This document shows, in pieces, positions 48,986 to 60,745 of a stretch of 64,000 nt of DNA (position 1 is its first letter; each line of letters opens with the position of its first letter). The stretch lies in contig CM054177.1 in the NCBI GenBank assembly GCA_028829895.1, positions 28,905,564-28,969,563 of the forward strand, written 5' to 3'. The translations under genes were made by a program, and so were the position numbers. Source of the DNA: Sinotaia quadrata (Eukaryota; Mollusca; Gastropoda; Architaenioglossa; Viviparidae). The notes under the pieces are model-generated. The model made no database searches and was not told the origin of the DNA. It saw nothing but the letters and a program-made list of their open reading frames with translations.

Positions 48986-49404
48986 TTTCTTCATAAAGGA
49001 ATGCTATTATTGTTTCCTGACCTGAGAGATTTCAAAGAATTATATTGGAAACGCGTTGCTTGGTACTTGATAAACTCTACTCGAGTGTACCGCTGTGACT
49101 GCGAGCGAACTTGATGGAGTAATTGGAAAGCTCTCCAGCGTACGCGAGAAGAACGGTCAATACCCGGATTTCTCAGTCAACATTGTAACACAAGTGTCTC
49201 AAACAAAGGTAGATAACGTGCAGCACGGAAGATTACATTAACCAATCAGCAAACATTACTGAGGAAACAAATTCCACTGATGGACAGGAATAGACGAAAC
49301 AAAGGGCTGGAAATGTTAAGCTGTAGTTTAATGGACAGTAAATTGTCGTGTTTGGCAGCAAATTACGTTTGGACGTGAATGAGTAGTCTTTTAAGCGTAT
49401 GTTG
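48986..49404. other. Intergenic DNA, no gene seen
   Basis: Unique and slightly GC-richer around 49040-49170. No exon recognised on either strand. Confidence 0.4.
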
Positions 49405-49580
49405 ACGTAAAACAACAACAATAAGAGCGCACATTAATAAAGTATGTTGACCTAAAACATCACTAAAGTACAGAATAAAACAACAACAATAAGAGCGCGC
49501 ATTAATAAAGTATGTTGACCTAAAACATCACTAAAGTACAGAATAAAACAACAATAAGAGCGCGCATTTAATAAAGTATT
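49405..49580. repeat. ~70-bp tandem repeat, 2.5 copies
   Basis: GTATGTTGACCTAAAACATC plus CAACAATAAGAGCGCGCATT. Copies are nearly identical apart from CAA slippage. Confidence 0.92.
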
Positions 49581-50589
49581 GGTATATATTGTCTGTAACC
49601 GTGTACCTGTGTTTCTTTCTGCATGAACATCAATAGTATGTAATTATACAAAGCAGTGCTGTTTCAAGGGAATATTATTTTAATTCGGTACGATTATGAC
49701 AATACAGATTTAGAAGGACTAATATTAGAGCAATGATTTTTTTTAAGGAATCTAGGGCTATTTCAAAGGAATAATACTTTTATTGAAAATTTAAAGACAA
49801 TACATATTTAGAACGAAATATAAGGCAATTTTGTTTTCCAGGAAAGGTAATGAGTTGCTTGTCATTATGATGTGTTTACAGTTGTGAGTTTGTATTCCAT
49901 TTACAGCTGATTTGGTGTTGACAGTGATTTTTATTTAATAGCTGTGTTTTGCATGCTGTTTCTAAGAATTGCTTTTATATTTCAGTAATGTTCACAGTTG
50001 CATTGTTTGATACATATGTAAATAAATTTCTTCACAATTCTTCCTTAAACTAATATTACTAACAATAACGGTACATTTTGTTAAGTAAACTCAGTACAAA
50101 ACACTTCTTAAGAGAAATGGGTATTTATTTACCACTGGAAAGTACATGACGAAGGGGAGAGCAGATTTATCACCCTGTACAGTAGAAAATATCTGTTGAA
50201 GACTGTATAACTAAATATACATAGTATTTTGTTATTCGCTTCTAACTTTCCAGACTAGTAACAAAAGTAGTGCATACTTTCCAGACTAGTAACAAAAGTA
50301 GTGCATACTTTAAGTAATATATTACTTCTATGCAGGGTGATGAGAAAAAAAAAACAACACATCACAAATAAAGAAGCTGTTTGATGACTTCAAAATCTTA
50401 TTTAGTTTCTTTAACAATATTACTTTACAGAACGTTTGCATACTGACACAATGTACAACAGCGACTTTGTGCCTAGTACGTAAAGGTACGCACTTCGAAA
50501 GCGAGTTAGCACAACAGCCACCACCGACAACAACGACAACAATGGCAAAGGGCGGGGGTGGTTGTGTGTGTCGGTTCGTGTCGCTAGTG
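49581..50589. other. AT-rich intergenic DNA, no gene seen
   Basis: Contains a 31-bp tandem pair (TTTCCAGACTAGTAACAAAA, 50246-50305). No coding exon recognised. Confidence 0.45.
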
Positions 50590-51020
50590 ATGGTCGCTGT
50601 GCTGCAAGTCGGCGTGTCTGGTCGGTGGAGGTAGGCTTTAGTCAGGAGGTCTGTTGACTAAGTCGCCGTTGTTGTGGCGGGGAGGGGGGTGTTTTACAGA
50701 GCCCAGGCTAGAAACACACCAAGTCTGTACTTAGCGTGTATCTGCGCCCGGGATGTTTACCCCCCCCCCCTTTCCTGCTAGTGGTTTGGGCGCTGTTGTC
50801 GGTGTTTTTGTTGTTGTTGTCGGCGCTGATGTTATTGTTGTCCCCGGCGTCCGTAGGGTTTTGTATAGATGCTTGTTGGTGGCCAGTATAGATGGTCTAG
50901 TATGAGTTGGATCATGTCTGCAATGGAGTGGTTGAAAAAAAACCACTGCATGTACTGATTCTCACTGTACCTTTGCCATTATTGTCGATATTGTCGGTGG
51001 TGGTTATTGTGGTGGCGTTG
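50590..51020. repeat. Dispersed repeat family B, copy 2
   Basis: Shares ordered blocks with 3050-3440: GTTTTACAGAGCC-AGGCTAG, GCCCGGGATGT, GTTGGATCATGTC, GGAGTGGTT and a TTGTCG/GGTGGT-rich end. It is GC-richer than its surroundings. No coding frame. Confidence 0.65.
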
Positions 51021-51679
51021 ATGTTGATAAATTGGGACAGCAAAGTTTAAAATTGAACTACAAATCTAAAACGTGAAATAATAAAAGGCATACACAATAC
51101 TAAGTTTTCTTAAACGCTTCTCGTCATACAACTAAGCAAAGGTAACCAACTTTAACACTTAACAATACATTTACAATAATAACGAATAATATATAACAAT
51201 TGGCCTACAAAGTATTATTAGAATAATGCACACACATATTACTATTGAATCTGTCAAGAGGGGCCAAATTGTGTCTTAATGTACACATTGTACAATCTGC
51301 GACACACATGTTATCATGATGAATCGTTAGAAGCAATATCATTTGACACCTTGTAAAACTATCTACAGTAAAAGCTTTAATAAAACTATCTATAAGCTTT
51401 AATAAAATTAGCTATATTTACCAATACAACATTAGACGTGAAACTAACTACAGACATGTGACCTATCTGTCTATGAGCTTCCCAATATAACATCGGACAC
51501 TAAAGCTAACTACAATCATCTAAAATTAGTCTGACACTAGGATGCGCCATGTTTCTATTTCTCTGAACTACATAACGGCAATAACTCTGTAATAAGAAAA
51601 CATAACTAAACGTGATATATATAGCCAGTTCTACTCTAACATTGCATTGACCAGAAGGAACGGATCTTCTATGATTAAA
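51021..51679. other. AT-rich intergenic DNA, no gene seen
   Basis: Minor duplication of AACTATCTATAAGCTTTAATAA near 51357-51410. The minus-strand frame at 51506-51766 has no domain. Confidence 0.4.
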
Positions 51680-52735
51680 AGAAAAGAGTTTAATGATTGA
51701 TAAATGTGCTGTAGTATTGAAAACATGTTCAGTGTTTGGTAAGCGCTGTAGTATTAATAAATTCATTTGTTGGTCAGTGCCGTAGTAATAGTGAGTTCAG
51801 TGATTGGTAAGTGATGTAGTATTAATAAATTCACTTGTTGGTCAGTGCCGTAGTAATAGTGAGTTCAGTGATTGGTAAGTGATGTAGTATTAATAAATTC
51901 ACTTGTTGGTCAGTGCCGTAGTAATAGTGAGTTCAGTGATTGGTAAGTGATGTAGAATTAAAAACAAGTACAGTAAATGGTAAATGCTGTAGCATTAAAA
52001 TAAGTTCAGTGTTCGTTAAGTGCTGCAGTATTAATAAGTTCAAAGATTGGTAAATGTAGAATTAACGTTCAGTAATTGGTAAGTGCTACAGTATTAACAA
52101 TAAATTCAGTGATTGGTAAATGTTGTAGTAATGAAAACAAAATCAATGATTGGTTAGTGTTTTACTAATGAAAATACGTTCAGTGATTGGTAAATGTTGT
52201 AGTAATAAAAACAAGTTGTGATTGGTAAGTGTTTTACTAATGAAAATAAGTGCAATGTTTGGTAAGTGTGCTGTAGTATTGGTCAGTGATTGGTGAGTGC
52301 AGTAGTATTTTAAAAAACTCAGTGATTGGACAGTGTTGTAGTATTAAAATAGCAAGCTCAGTGATTCGTCAGTGTTGTAGAATTAAAAGAAAAGCTCAGT
52401 GAATGGTCAGTGCTATAGTATTTAAAAAGAAAATGTCAGTGATTGGTCAATGCTGTAGTATTAAAAAACAAGCTCAGTGATTGGTCATTTCTATAGTTTT
52501 AAAAGAACAAGCTCAGTGATTGGTCAATGCTGTAGTATTAAAAAACAAGCTCATTGACTGGTAAGTGCTATAGTATTAAAAAACAACAAGCTCAGTGATT
52601 GGTCATTTCTATAGTTTTAAAAGAACAAGCTCAGTGATTGGTCAGTGCTGTAGTATTAAAAAACAAGCTCATTGACTGGTAAGTGCTGTAGTATTAAAAA
52701 ACAAGCTCAGTGATTGGTATTATGATGATCAAAGC
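51680..52735. repeat. ~37-bp minisatellite, ~25 diverged copies
   Basis: CAGTGATTGGTAAGTG plus CTGTAGTATTAAAAACAAG. The left part holds a clean ~59-bp higher-order form (GTTGGTCAGTGCCGTAGTAA, three copies at 51768-51935); the rest is diverged. This is the longest array by length in the intergenic region. Confidence 0.88.
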
Positions 52736-53304
52736 AAGCTCCAGTGGTGACGTAAAACGTCTATCGATCCCCACCCCCAATGAGCCAACCAAGTGAAAAT
52801 GGACTTCAGGTTACCAGAGTGACCCGACAGGTCACGAGCATGAATAGTTTTTGGGAAATGGTTAATTAAACACCTCTCTTATTCAACCGTTTCTTTGTTT
52901 ACTGTCGTATTATTTACATCTTTATTCAGTACTACATAATTTGTAATGGCAAGCATTCGAATATCTCTCTTGATAAAGTAAACCCTTTGTTTACTGTCAC
53001 ATTATTACTCATGTATTCTGTACTACATAATTTGTAATGACATGTATGACTCTTGATTTATTTATTTCTTTTACTGGCATATTATTACCGTCTGTTTTCT
53101 CAGCTACATAATTGTTAATGACATGCATGGCAATCTCTCTCTCTCTCTCTACTGAGATTCACTTCTGTCCTCGAGTGACATGCATTATTTCACTTTCCTG
53201 GCTGTAGCCAGAAGTTTACTGTACAGCCATTGGAAGCATCTATTTCCAACTGTTCCCCCCCAACCCTCAAAATAGCACATGGCGTATAGCGTTTGACCTT
53301 ATTA
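52736..53304. other. Intergenic DNA with weak repeats
   Basis: TACTGTC(A/G)TATTATTA and ACTACATAATTTGTAATG recur three times (52900-53120). No gene seen. Confidence 0.45.
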
Positions 53305-53460
53305 ATCACGCATCTAGGGACGTGTGCAAAATTAGTTTTATTTTGTTAGCTATCACAGTAATGGACGTGAGCAAAATTAGTTTTAATTTGTTAGCTGTCA
53401 CAGCTCTGGACGTGTGCAAAAATAGTTTTATTTTGTTAGCTGTTACAGTTTTGGTGTCTT
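53305..53460. repeat. 45-bp tandem repeat, ~3.3 copies
   Basis: GTGCAAAATTAGTTTTATTT plus TGTTAGCTGTCACAG. The 45-base period is a multiple of three and gives a false + frame. Minus-strand AATAAA (complement of TTTATT) occurs in the units and is a distant candidate poly-A signal for globin 2. Confidence 0.88.
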
Positions 53461-53689
53461 CTTATACTGATTTCAGTCCTCTACCCCATCCCTCCCAACA
53501 AAAAGAAGTCAGTAAGTGTTATTCTATATTAGCTATTCTTGCAGATTTATATCCATTATAACTGATACCACCTAAAGTCCAATGGTTAACCCAGCGTCTC
53601 TTTAACCAGTTCGCCATGTTCTAAATGCACTTAAATAGATTCCAGATGTTCTCACCCATCTTCCACTCACCTTTTAATAAATAATTGAG

Positions 53690-53910
53690 CATGCTCCATC
53701 ACTTAAAACTCAGCATAGTTATGACATTACGTGATCGTTAATTATGCCTTGAAATAAATAAATGATCAAGCTCCGTCACTTAAAATGCAGTATAAGTGAT
53801 GACACTTTGTGATCGTTAATTAATTATGCCTTGAAATAATATTGTCATGCCATGTGATTGTAATTGCTGCATATGCTTTGAATAATAGTGTCTTGACAAA
53901 TCTTAGAACA
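53690..53910. repeat. Degenerate ~70-bp repeat beside globin 2
   Basis: GTGATCGTTAATTATGCCTTGAAATAA-type blocks, about three copies. It ends within about ten bases of the globin 2 stop codon, so it would be in its 3'UTR. Confidence 0.65.
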
Positions 53911-53916
53911 ATAATG

Positions 53917-54087
53917 TCATGACATTTGATTATCACAAATATCCACGGGCATGTTCGGATTCTCAAGTCCGCGTCGCATCTGGATGCAGATGTAGTTGTA
54001 AAGCTTTCGCCAGGCGTCAGCAATCTCCTTCGTGTAGCGATCTGCCAGGATTGTTCTGAGACCAACCTCTAGTGATGGCCACAGCCT
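53917..54087 (-). CDS. Globin X-like globin 2, exon 3
   Basis: C-terminal exon (helices G and H) of the second globin. After the acceptor CACTCACAG it encodes RLWPSLEVGLRTILADRY, then AWRKLYNYICIQMRRGLENP, and ends at TGA (53917-53919): 56 residues, against 52 in globin 1. The LWPSL, AWR-(V/L)Y-YI--QM-RG and ENP positions are shared with globin 1, but overall this exon is less conserved than exon 2. The gene is convergent with globin 1, their stop codons lying about 38 kb apart. Confidence 0.9.
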   Translation of the reverse strand, partial: RLWPSLEVGLRTILADRYTKEIADAWRKLYNYICIQMRRGLENPNMPVDICDNQMS

Positions 54088-54119
54088 CTGTGAGTGTGCA
54101 AAAACAAGACAAAAATAAT

Positions 54120-54265
54120 GGACAGCTTTTATACCAACGCAAATAACACCATGCAGCCATCTAGCTATCCACAACCCCAAATAATACCATATAACCATCT
54201 AGCTATCCACAACCCAAAATAATACCATATAACCATCTATTTATCCACAACCCCAAATAATGCCA
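54120..54265. repeat. ~37-bp minisatellite, ~4 copies
   Basis: ATACCATATAACCATCTAGC plus TATCCACAACCCCAA. It directly abuts the truncated end of the LTR-like copy that follows. Confidence 0.88.
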
Positions 54266-54776
54266 TATAACCAAATGAATATTGTTGCAGGATTTGCAAA
54301 TTGAGAATGTGTATAAGAGAGAAAGGAGTTTAGAGATGAAATATGCCTGAAAACTTAGTGCTGCCCTTAATTTGACTTTTGCAGAAAGGAGCTTGCCTTT
54401 TACTTTTGATTCATTGATGCTTTTGAAGTTTTGTAACCTAGTATTTGCTTTAGACTGCAGTGACTACAGTACTCTACTGGATCAAATTGGTGTGTGTATC
54501 CAGCATTGTTGTCATCAGTAAACATGTTGCTGTGAGTTGATTCTTGTGAATTCTGTTCAAGAGCCAATATGACAGACACTGATGTTTGAGTTTGGTCTAG
54601 AGAATTCACAAAGAAATTTTGAACATTCCTCTTGGTGTGTTGAGTAGTGCACACGAAAATTCTGAAACATTCCTCACGATGTGCTTTGATAGCTCATACA
54701 AAGATCTGGATGATTCTCCACATTAAGATTGTAAGATTGTAAGCACATCAAAGATACTGAAACTGTTGTGCTTAGA

Positions 54777-54872
<96 letters not shown>

Positions 54873-55311
54873 TTGACTACTGATGTCTATGCTAGGATAA
54901 ATTGAATGAGTGTTTGATGTTTAATCAAATATTGTTGTGAAGTGATGTAATTGTCAACACACTTTTGATTATATTCATGTTGTATATTTGATTGTTGATT
55001 TAATAAATTTATTGTTAAATGTATTAACCTTCTTGAACATATATTAAAACCTTATGTTGGAGTAATAGTGGGTGGATGGGAGCTCATTAAATATAAATAA
55101 AAGACGGGTTTTTATTACTCTTTTAGTAAGAAATTTCCACCTACAAAAGTATTGTGTGACAGCAAAACGACTGTCTTATTATTGTTTAAGGGAGAGAACT
55201 TTGAGAATTATTAATAACCATAAATTAAGATTTCTCTCTCACTTGTAATTAGTTATGGATAATTAATAATAGTAATAATCATAACCAGTAACAAACATGT
55301 ACATGTCACAA
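54266..55311 (-). mobile_element. LTR-like element, reverse orientation, inside globin 2 intron 2
   Basis: Homology runs from ATTGTTGCAGGATTTGCAAA to the terminal ACATGTCACA at 55311. Its middle is replaced by diverged sequence and a microsatellite. GTTATGATTATT and CCATAACTAATTACAA motifs (as complements) match the forward copies near their TG end. Confidence 0.72.
54775..54870. repeat. (AT)n(GT)n microsatellite
   Basis: ATATAT run followed by about 38 GT dinucleotides, inside the LTR-like copy. Confidence 0.97.
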
Positions 55312-55469
55312 TATATACCTCTATAGTCATCCCTAATCCCATCTCAAATCCACTAACATAATACATTTAAACAGAAAAAGAAAGATGGATAGATGAATGG
55401 ATGGGTATATATAATGATTGACTTATTGATTTAACTGACGAGTATCTTGTATGATATTTATATATACGC

Positions 55470-55618
55470 ACACGTATGTATGCATTATGTTTATGCTCTA
55501 AATTAATGTGAACTTTCAAAAGATGTATGCATTATGTTTATGCTCTAAATTAATGTGAACTTTCAAAAGATGTATGCATTATGTTTATGCTCTAAATTAA
55601 TGTGAACTTTCAAAAGAT
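55470..55618. repeat. 47-bp tandem repeat, 3 copies
   Basis: GATGTATGCATTATGTTTAT plus CTAAATTAATGTGAACTTTC, three almost identical copies. Confidence 0.95.
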
Positions 55619-56047
55619 CCACCGCCCTTCCTAAAGAAAAGAAAGAAAATAATTAGAAAACTGTTACAGCTCAAGTTAAAGTTATCTTCGCAATATAAAA
55701 ATAGATAAAGAGTTTTTTCCCTGAATAGTATGCCACGTTATCTCTACCTATAAATTTTTATGACATCTTCTCTGTTATCATCAATCTCTATGAATACAAA
55801 TGCGAACAGCTACATAATAAATGATATATAATTGTATGCATGTATATATAGTTATAATTTTATATTTTTGGCATCGACATAGACAAAGGGACTAAATTAT
55901 TTAATGCCTAGGGATTTCTTCCATTGAAATACTAATAATTGTAATAGAAAACGTTTTTAAAAGACTAATAATTCTAACAGAAGAAACACAACCATACGCG
56001 TTTAGCAGAACAGAGGAAACACTCAGCAAGAGTCGACAGAATCAAAC

Positions 56048-56285
56048 CTTCAGCATGTTGGACTTTATGTTGTGATTGGCGTGGGTCTGACCGAGGGCCA
56101 CTAGCACGCTGTTGAGGAACTGCGAGTCCTCCAGGCTCTCCACTGCAGCCCCCAACCCCTCCATGACAGTTATGGCATGTCGCTGCAGCATGTCACGGTC
56201 CACGTACCACTCGAGCTGTGACGACTCATTCAACCGTATGATCTTCGGGAACAGCATCTTAAGGTCTGGCTCCGTCTCGAAGAAA
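56048..56285 (-). CDS. Globin X-like globin 2, exon 2
   Basis: Heme-binding exon of 238 bases, exactly the length of globin 1 exon 2, with the same intron phases (2 in, 0 out). The acceptor ATTAACTTCCAG is followed by T, completing a split codon. It encodes [25 protein letters not shown] with the distal histidine and LGQTH with the proximal one. 61 of 79 residues match globin 1. The replacements cluster around the CD-to-E region (an LEMD to LEWY change) and after the F8 histidine. No stop or frameshift; it appears functional. Exon 1 should lie at higher coordinates on this strand; I did not find it before 64000. Confidence 0.92.
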
Positions 56286-56535
56286 CTGGAAGTTAATACA
56301 AGGAAAATGTGTGATGATTTTTGTTTTGCTGGGAGACGGGCAAGATGTTAATTCACCCACCACCCCACGGCGCCCATAACCTTAGGCTAATCCCCAAAAT
56401 ACACCTTCTGGATGGCCACATGTGTTAGATAGTTAGACAGGTGACAAATAGTTAATGTAGAATAAGAGAGTGATAGTTCTAGAGATAGTTCGAGCCTCCA
56501 GATACACACAGCCAGGATAGTAAATATGACGTAAT

Positions 56536-56954
56536 ACGTCTCTACATAAAACACAAGTATAACATATCTATAGCAAAATGCATGAAATATTTATAAGTCC
56601 AATCTCTCTCAATCAATCATTTAACTCACTCACCATTAACCTAAGGTTGCCTTTCATGACACATTTAAAGTTTAGAAAATAAAATTATTTCAGCAGTTAA
56701 ACTTTGATCTCATCCCATTATCTAGTCTCGTTCTTATAAATCTTAACCATTGAACATTATAAACTACTCATCCAACTAAGACTGGTTTAGATTACATCAG
56801 CAAGTTCTAGCACATTCTTTCCTGAGTTGTTTGGTGCAACCTTGACACAAAAAATACCATCATAAGCAGTGCACAAGGTCGGGTCGCATTGACATTTAAC
56901 ATTTTATATAACAATTAAGTGTAGAAATAGGGGTAAGCAAATTTACTCTGCCAC
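56536..56954 (+). mobile_element. LTR-like element, 5'-truncated copy
   Basis: Contains the right third of the element, from ACACAAGTATAACATATC through CAAGGTCGGGTCGCATTGAC to the shared terminus TTTACTCTGCCACA at 56954. Confidence 0.75.
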
Positions 56955-57185
56955 AAATTATTAGAACGGTCCTATATTATGCGGATATCACATAATAGAA
57001 AGATCCAATGCTATATGTATATCCTGTATTAGAAATGTCCACTGTTTTACGTATATCATGTATTAGAAATGTCCACTGTTTTACGTATATCATGTATTAG
57101 AAATGTCCACTGTTTTACGTATATCATGTATTAGAAATGTCCACTGTTTTACGTATATCATGTATTAGATAGGTCCAGTATTAGA
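56955..57185. repeat. 34-bp minisatellite abutting the LTR-like end, 5-6 copies
   Basis: TATTAGAAATGTCCACTGTT plus TTACGTATATCATG. The inner copies are identical and the first two diverged. It begins within a few bases of the CACA terminus. Confidence 0.92.
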
Positions 57186-57764
57186 GCAGCATCAATGTTT
57201 CAGTCGATGCATGACGTTCTGTTGCCCCAAGAAGGACAATTTTATTAAGACCATTCTCTAAATACTTTTACTAAGATCGCTCCTGAATATCTAAGATCAG
57301 TCATACATACGTTATTAAGAGTCCTCCTGAATACCTTTACTAAGATCAGTCTTGGATATTTTTACTAAGACGACTCATGAATATTTTAACTAAAGCCACC
57401 CTTGAAATAGTTTTACTACAGTAGGCCGTGAATCTTTTGGAGAATAACCTGTTCACGGCAATTCTTGTGAACACTTCCTCGCCAAGCACATATTCTATGT
57501 TCGGAAACGGGCTTATTAATCACGTGACATCTTTTCGTTGCCTGACAGCCCATCTAATTTACTTTTGTACCTCAGCACAGGCTGGTGTCTGAGGTGTATT
57601 TAACGAGAGAGTAGTTAACGCGGGCAGGTCTAGAAAGCGGCGGTAATTGATGAGGGCAAGTCTTGGGACAGACGGCAGTGGGGGGGGGGAGGGGGACAAG
57701 CATTAACGACGTGTGATGAAGGAAGGACAACATCAATCTTAGCGACATGAGTGATAGAGAGGTG
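57186..57764. other. Intergenic or intronic DNA, no gene seen
   Basis: A decayed TTTTACTAAGA(C/T)C series (57240-57420) and a poly-G run near 57681. No exon recognised. Confidence 0.45.
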
Positions 57765-58008
57765 TGCATGTACACATACACACACACTCACACTCACTCA
57801 CAAACACATACACACTCACAAACACATACACACTCACACTAACACTCACAAACACACACGCACACTCACAAACACACGCACACTCACAAACACACACACA
57901 CACACTCACAAACACACACACACACCACACACTCACACTCACAAACACACAAACACACACACACACACACTCACAAACACACTCACAAACAAACACACAC
58001 ACATATAA
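57765..58008. repeat. CA-rich ACACTCACAAAC microsatellite
   Basis: Mixed ACAC, ACTCACAC and ACTCACAAACAC units over about 240 bases. Confidence 0.95.
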
Positions 58009-58363
58009 AAACATTGCACACCTAACTTAAAAGACTGAATTTTATGAATGGATGTATTCACTCAATCAAAGGTCAAAGGTAACATCGACAGAGAAGTATT
58101 AACAGGCATTTACATAGAACCATAGACTGATTTCAAAGGTCACAGAAACACAAAGACTCTAAAGTACATATACACTAACACTGTACCTATTTCATGTACC
58201 TATTCCCCAAAGAGAATACATATAAGCATCTTGTAACTCATTGGCTAAAGAGACTTTATTTACCTGCACATTACTTTATACTGGTGTTCAATCACTCTGA
58301 TTATCATAAAAGTGTTCATGGTTGCATTTATAATACGTGTACATGGAAATGGTGGATTGGTTC
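58009..58363. other. Flank of the LTR-like element, no gene seen
   Basis: Unique sequence ending in the 5-bp target duplication GGTTC (58359-58363). Confidence 0.5.
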
Positions 58364-58721
58364 TGTGACACAATGCCACCCTAGTTGTTGGTTATGATTA
58401 TTATTAATCATCCATAACTAATTACAAATGATGAGAATCTTAATTTATATTATGAATAATTCTCCGGAAGACACCATTCGTCTCTCTCACTTGGCAGATA
58501 ATCAGACGCTGTAAACATTTGGTCTCTTCCACAACATTAAAGATAACATTTACCATTACACAATATGTTCATAGGTGGAAAACCTCTTACCAAAGGAGAA
58601 GATAAATCTGCCTTTAATCTATATTTCACAGGCTCCAATCCACCCACTATCTCTCCAACATATGGTCATCAATATGTGTTAGAAGGTCAATAAATTTAAC
58701 AACACATTTATTACATCAACA

Positions 58722-58762
<41 letters not shown>

Positions 58763-58936
58763 CAAATTGCAATAAAAAGATTATTTGACATCAATACTTC
58801 CACATTCGAATAGTATCAATGCTTATAAGGTCTTATATCCTAATACATAATTCAGCAGAGTAATATCATTATAAATCACAGGATCATACTTATCATAGTA
58901 CAGAAATGGAATTATAGATAATGGAATTATAGATAG

Positions 58937-58970
58937 AACTATTATCGTTTATAGATAAACGATAATAGTT
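58937..58970. repeat. Perfect 16-bp inverted repeat with 2-base centre
   Basis: AACTATTATCGTTTAT, then AG, then its exact complement. The copy at 33862 has only the right arm (GATAATAGTTTGTAC near 34410), so the left arm is new in this copy. Confidence 0.92.
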
Positions 58971-59215
58971 TGTACATAACCTTATTGTTGTCAAGGAAAC
59001 AATAGTCTTTCGCATGCTTTTGTAACAATGTCACAAGTTTATTGTTCACAATAGAATTGCCAATTCTTCACTTGCTCCTCCGGCATGCTGTAGAGTGTAG
59101 AATCGTCCATGAGCCGCTGTTTTCTCGAGACTAATCTGGGCACTCCTTCACATAATTTGTTCCATCAAGCAGAAAAATAATTTAGCAATTTCCAGTAACT
59201 TTCTTATACCAGAAG

Positions 59216-60745
59216 TACCATGGTGTAGTGGAGCATTCTTTGCCATCATACATCAACAGAGCACAGTGTATACTTACACTTACTTGCTGGGGGTCGAGAC
59301 CTCTAGAATCTACCATGGTGTAGTGGAGTATTCTTTGCCATCATACATCAACAGAGTGCAGTGTATACTTACACTTACTTGCTGGGGGTCGAGACCTCTA
59401 GAATCTACCATGGTGTAGTAGAGCATTCTTTGCCATCATACATCAACAGAGTGCAGTGTACACTTACACTTACTTGCTGGGGGTCGAGACCTCTAGAATC
59501 TACCATGGTGTAGTGGAGCATTCTTTGCCATCATACATCAACAGAGCACAGTGTATACTTACACTTACTTGCTGGGGGTCGAGACCTCTAGAATCTACCA
59601 TGGTGTAGTGGAGCATTCTTTGCCATCATACATCAACAGAGTGCAGTGTATACTTACACTTACTTGCTGGGGGTCGAGACCTCTAGAATCTACCATGGTG
59701 TATGGAGTATTCTTTGCCATCATACATCAACAGAGTGCAGTGTATACTTACACTTACTTGCTGGGGGTCGAGACCTCTAGAATCTACCATGGTGTAGTGG
59801 AGCATTCTTTGCCATCATACATCAACAGAGTGCAGTGTATACTTACACTTACTTGCTGGGGGTAGAGACCTCTAGAATCTACCATGGTGTAGTGGAGCAT
59901 TCTTTGCCATCATACATCAACAGACTGCAGTGTATACTTACACTTACTTGCTGGGGGTCGAGACCTCTAGAATCTACCATGGTGTAGTGGAGCATTCTTT
60001 GCCACCATACATCAACAGACTGCAGTGTATACTTACACTTACTTGCTGGGGGTAGAGACCTCTAGAATCTACCATGGTGTAGTGGAGCATTCTTTGCCAC
60101 CATACATCAACAGACTGCAGTGTATACTTACACTTACTTGCTGGGGGTCGAGACCTCTAGAATCTACCATGGTGTAGTGGAGCATTCTTTGCCACCATAC
60201 ATCAACAGACTGCAGTGTATACTTACACTTACTTGCTGGGGGTCGAGACCTCTAGAATCTACCATGGTGTAGTGGAGTATTCTTTGCCATCATACATTAA
60301 CAGAGTGCAATGTACACTTACACTTACTTGCTGGGGGTCGAGACCTCTAGAATCTACCATGGTGTAGTGGAGTATTCTTTGCCACCATACATCAACAGAC
60401 TGCAGTGTATACTTACACTTACTTGCTGGGGGTAGAGACCTCTAGAATCTACCATGGTGTAGTGGAGTATTCTTTGCCATCATACATTAACAGAGTGCAG
60501 TGTACACTTACACTTACTTGCTGGGGGTCGAGACCTCTAGAATCTACCATGGTGTAGTGGAGTATTCTTTGCCACCATACATCAACAGACTGCAGTGTAT
60601 ACTTACACTTACTTGCTGGGGGTAGAGACCTCTAGAATCTACCATGGTGTAGTGGAGTATTCTTTGCCATCATACATCAACAGACTGCAGTGTATACTTA
60701 CACTTACTTGCTGGGGGTCGAGACCTCTAGAATCTACCATGGTCA
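59216..60745. repeat. 95-bp minisatellite inside the LTR-like element, ~16 copies
   Basis: TACCATGGTGTAGTGGAGCA plus TTGCTGGGGGTCGAGACCTC at 95-base spacing (59311, 59406, 59501, 59596, 59691; one unit of 94). Other element copies have this segment once. Units differ by a few point variants such as GTCGAG/GTAGAG, AGTGCAG/ACTGCAG and CATCAT/CACCAT. Several variants recur together, so blocks of units were copied. Confidence 0.96.

Larger units (their letters stand above)
54088..56047 (-). other. Intron 2 of globin gene 2
   Basis: Phase-0 intron at the same G7.0 position as in globin 1 (donor AAG|GTTTGA, acceptor CACTCACAG). It holds a 37-bp minisatellite, a truncated LTR-like copy, an AT/GT microsatellite and a 47-bp tandem repeat. 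Confidence 0.88.
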
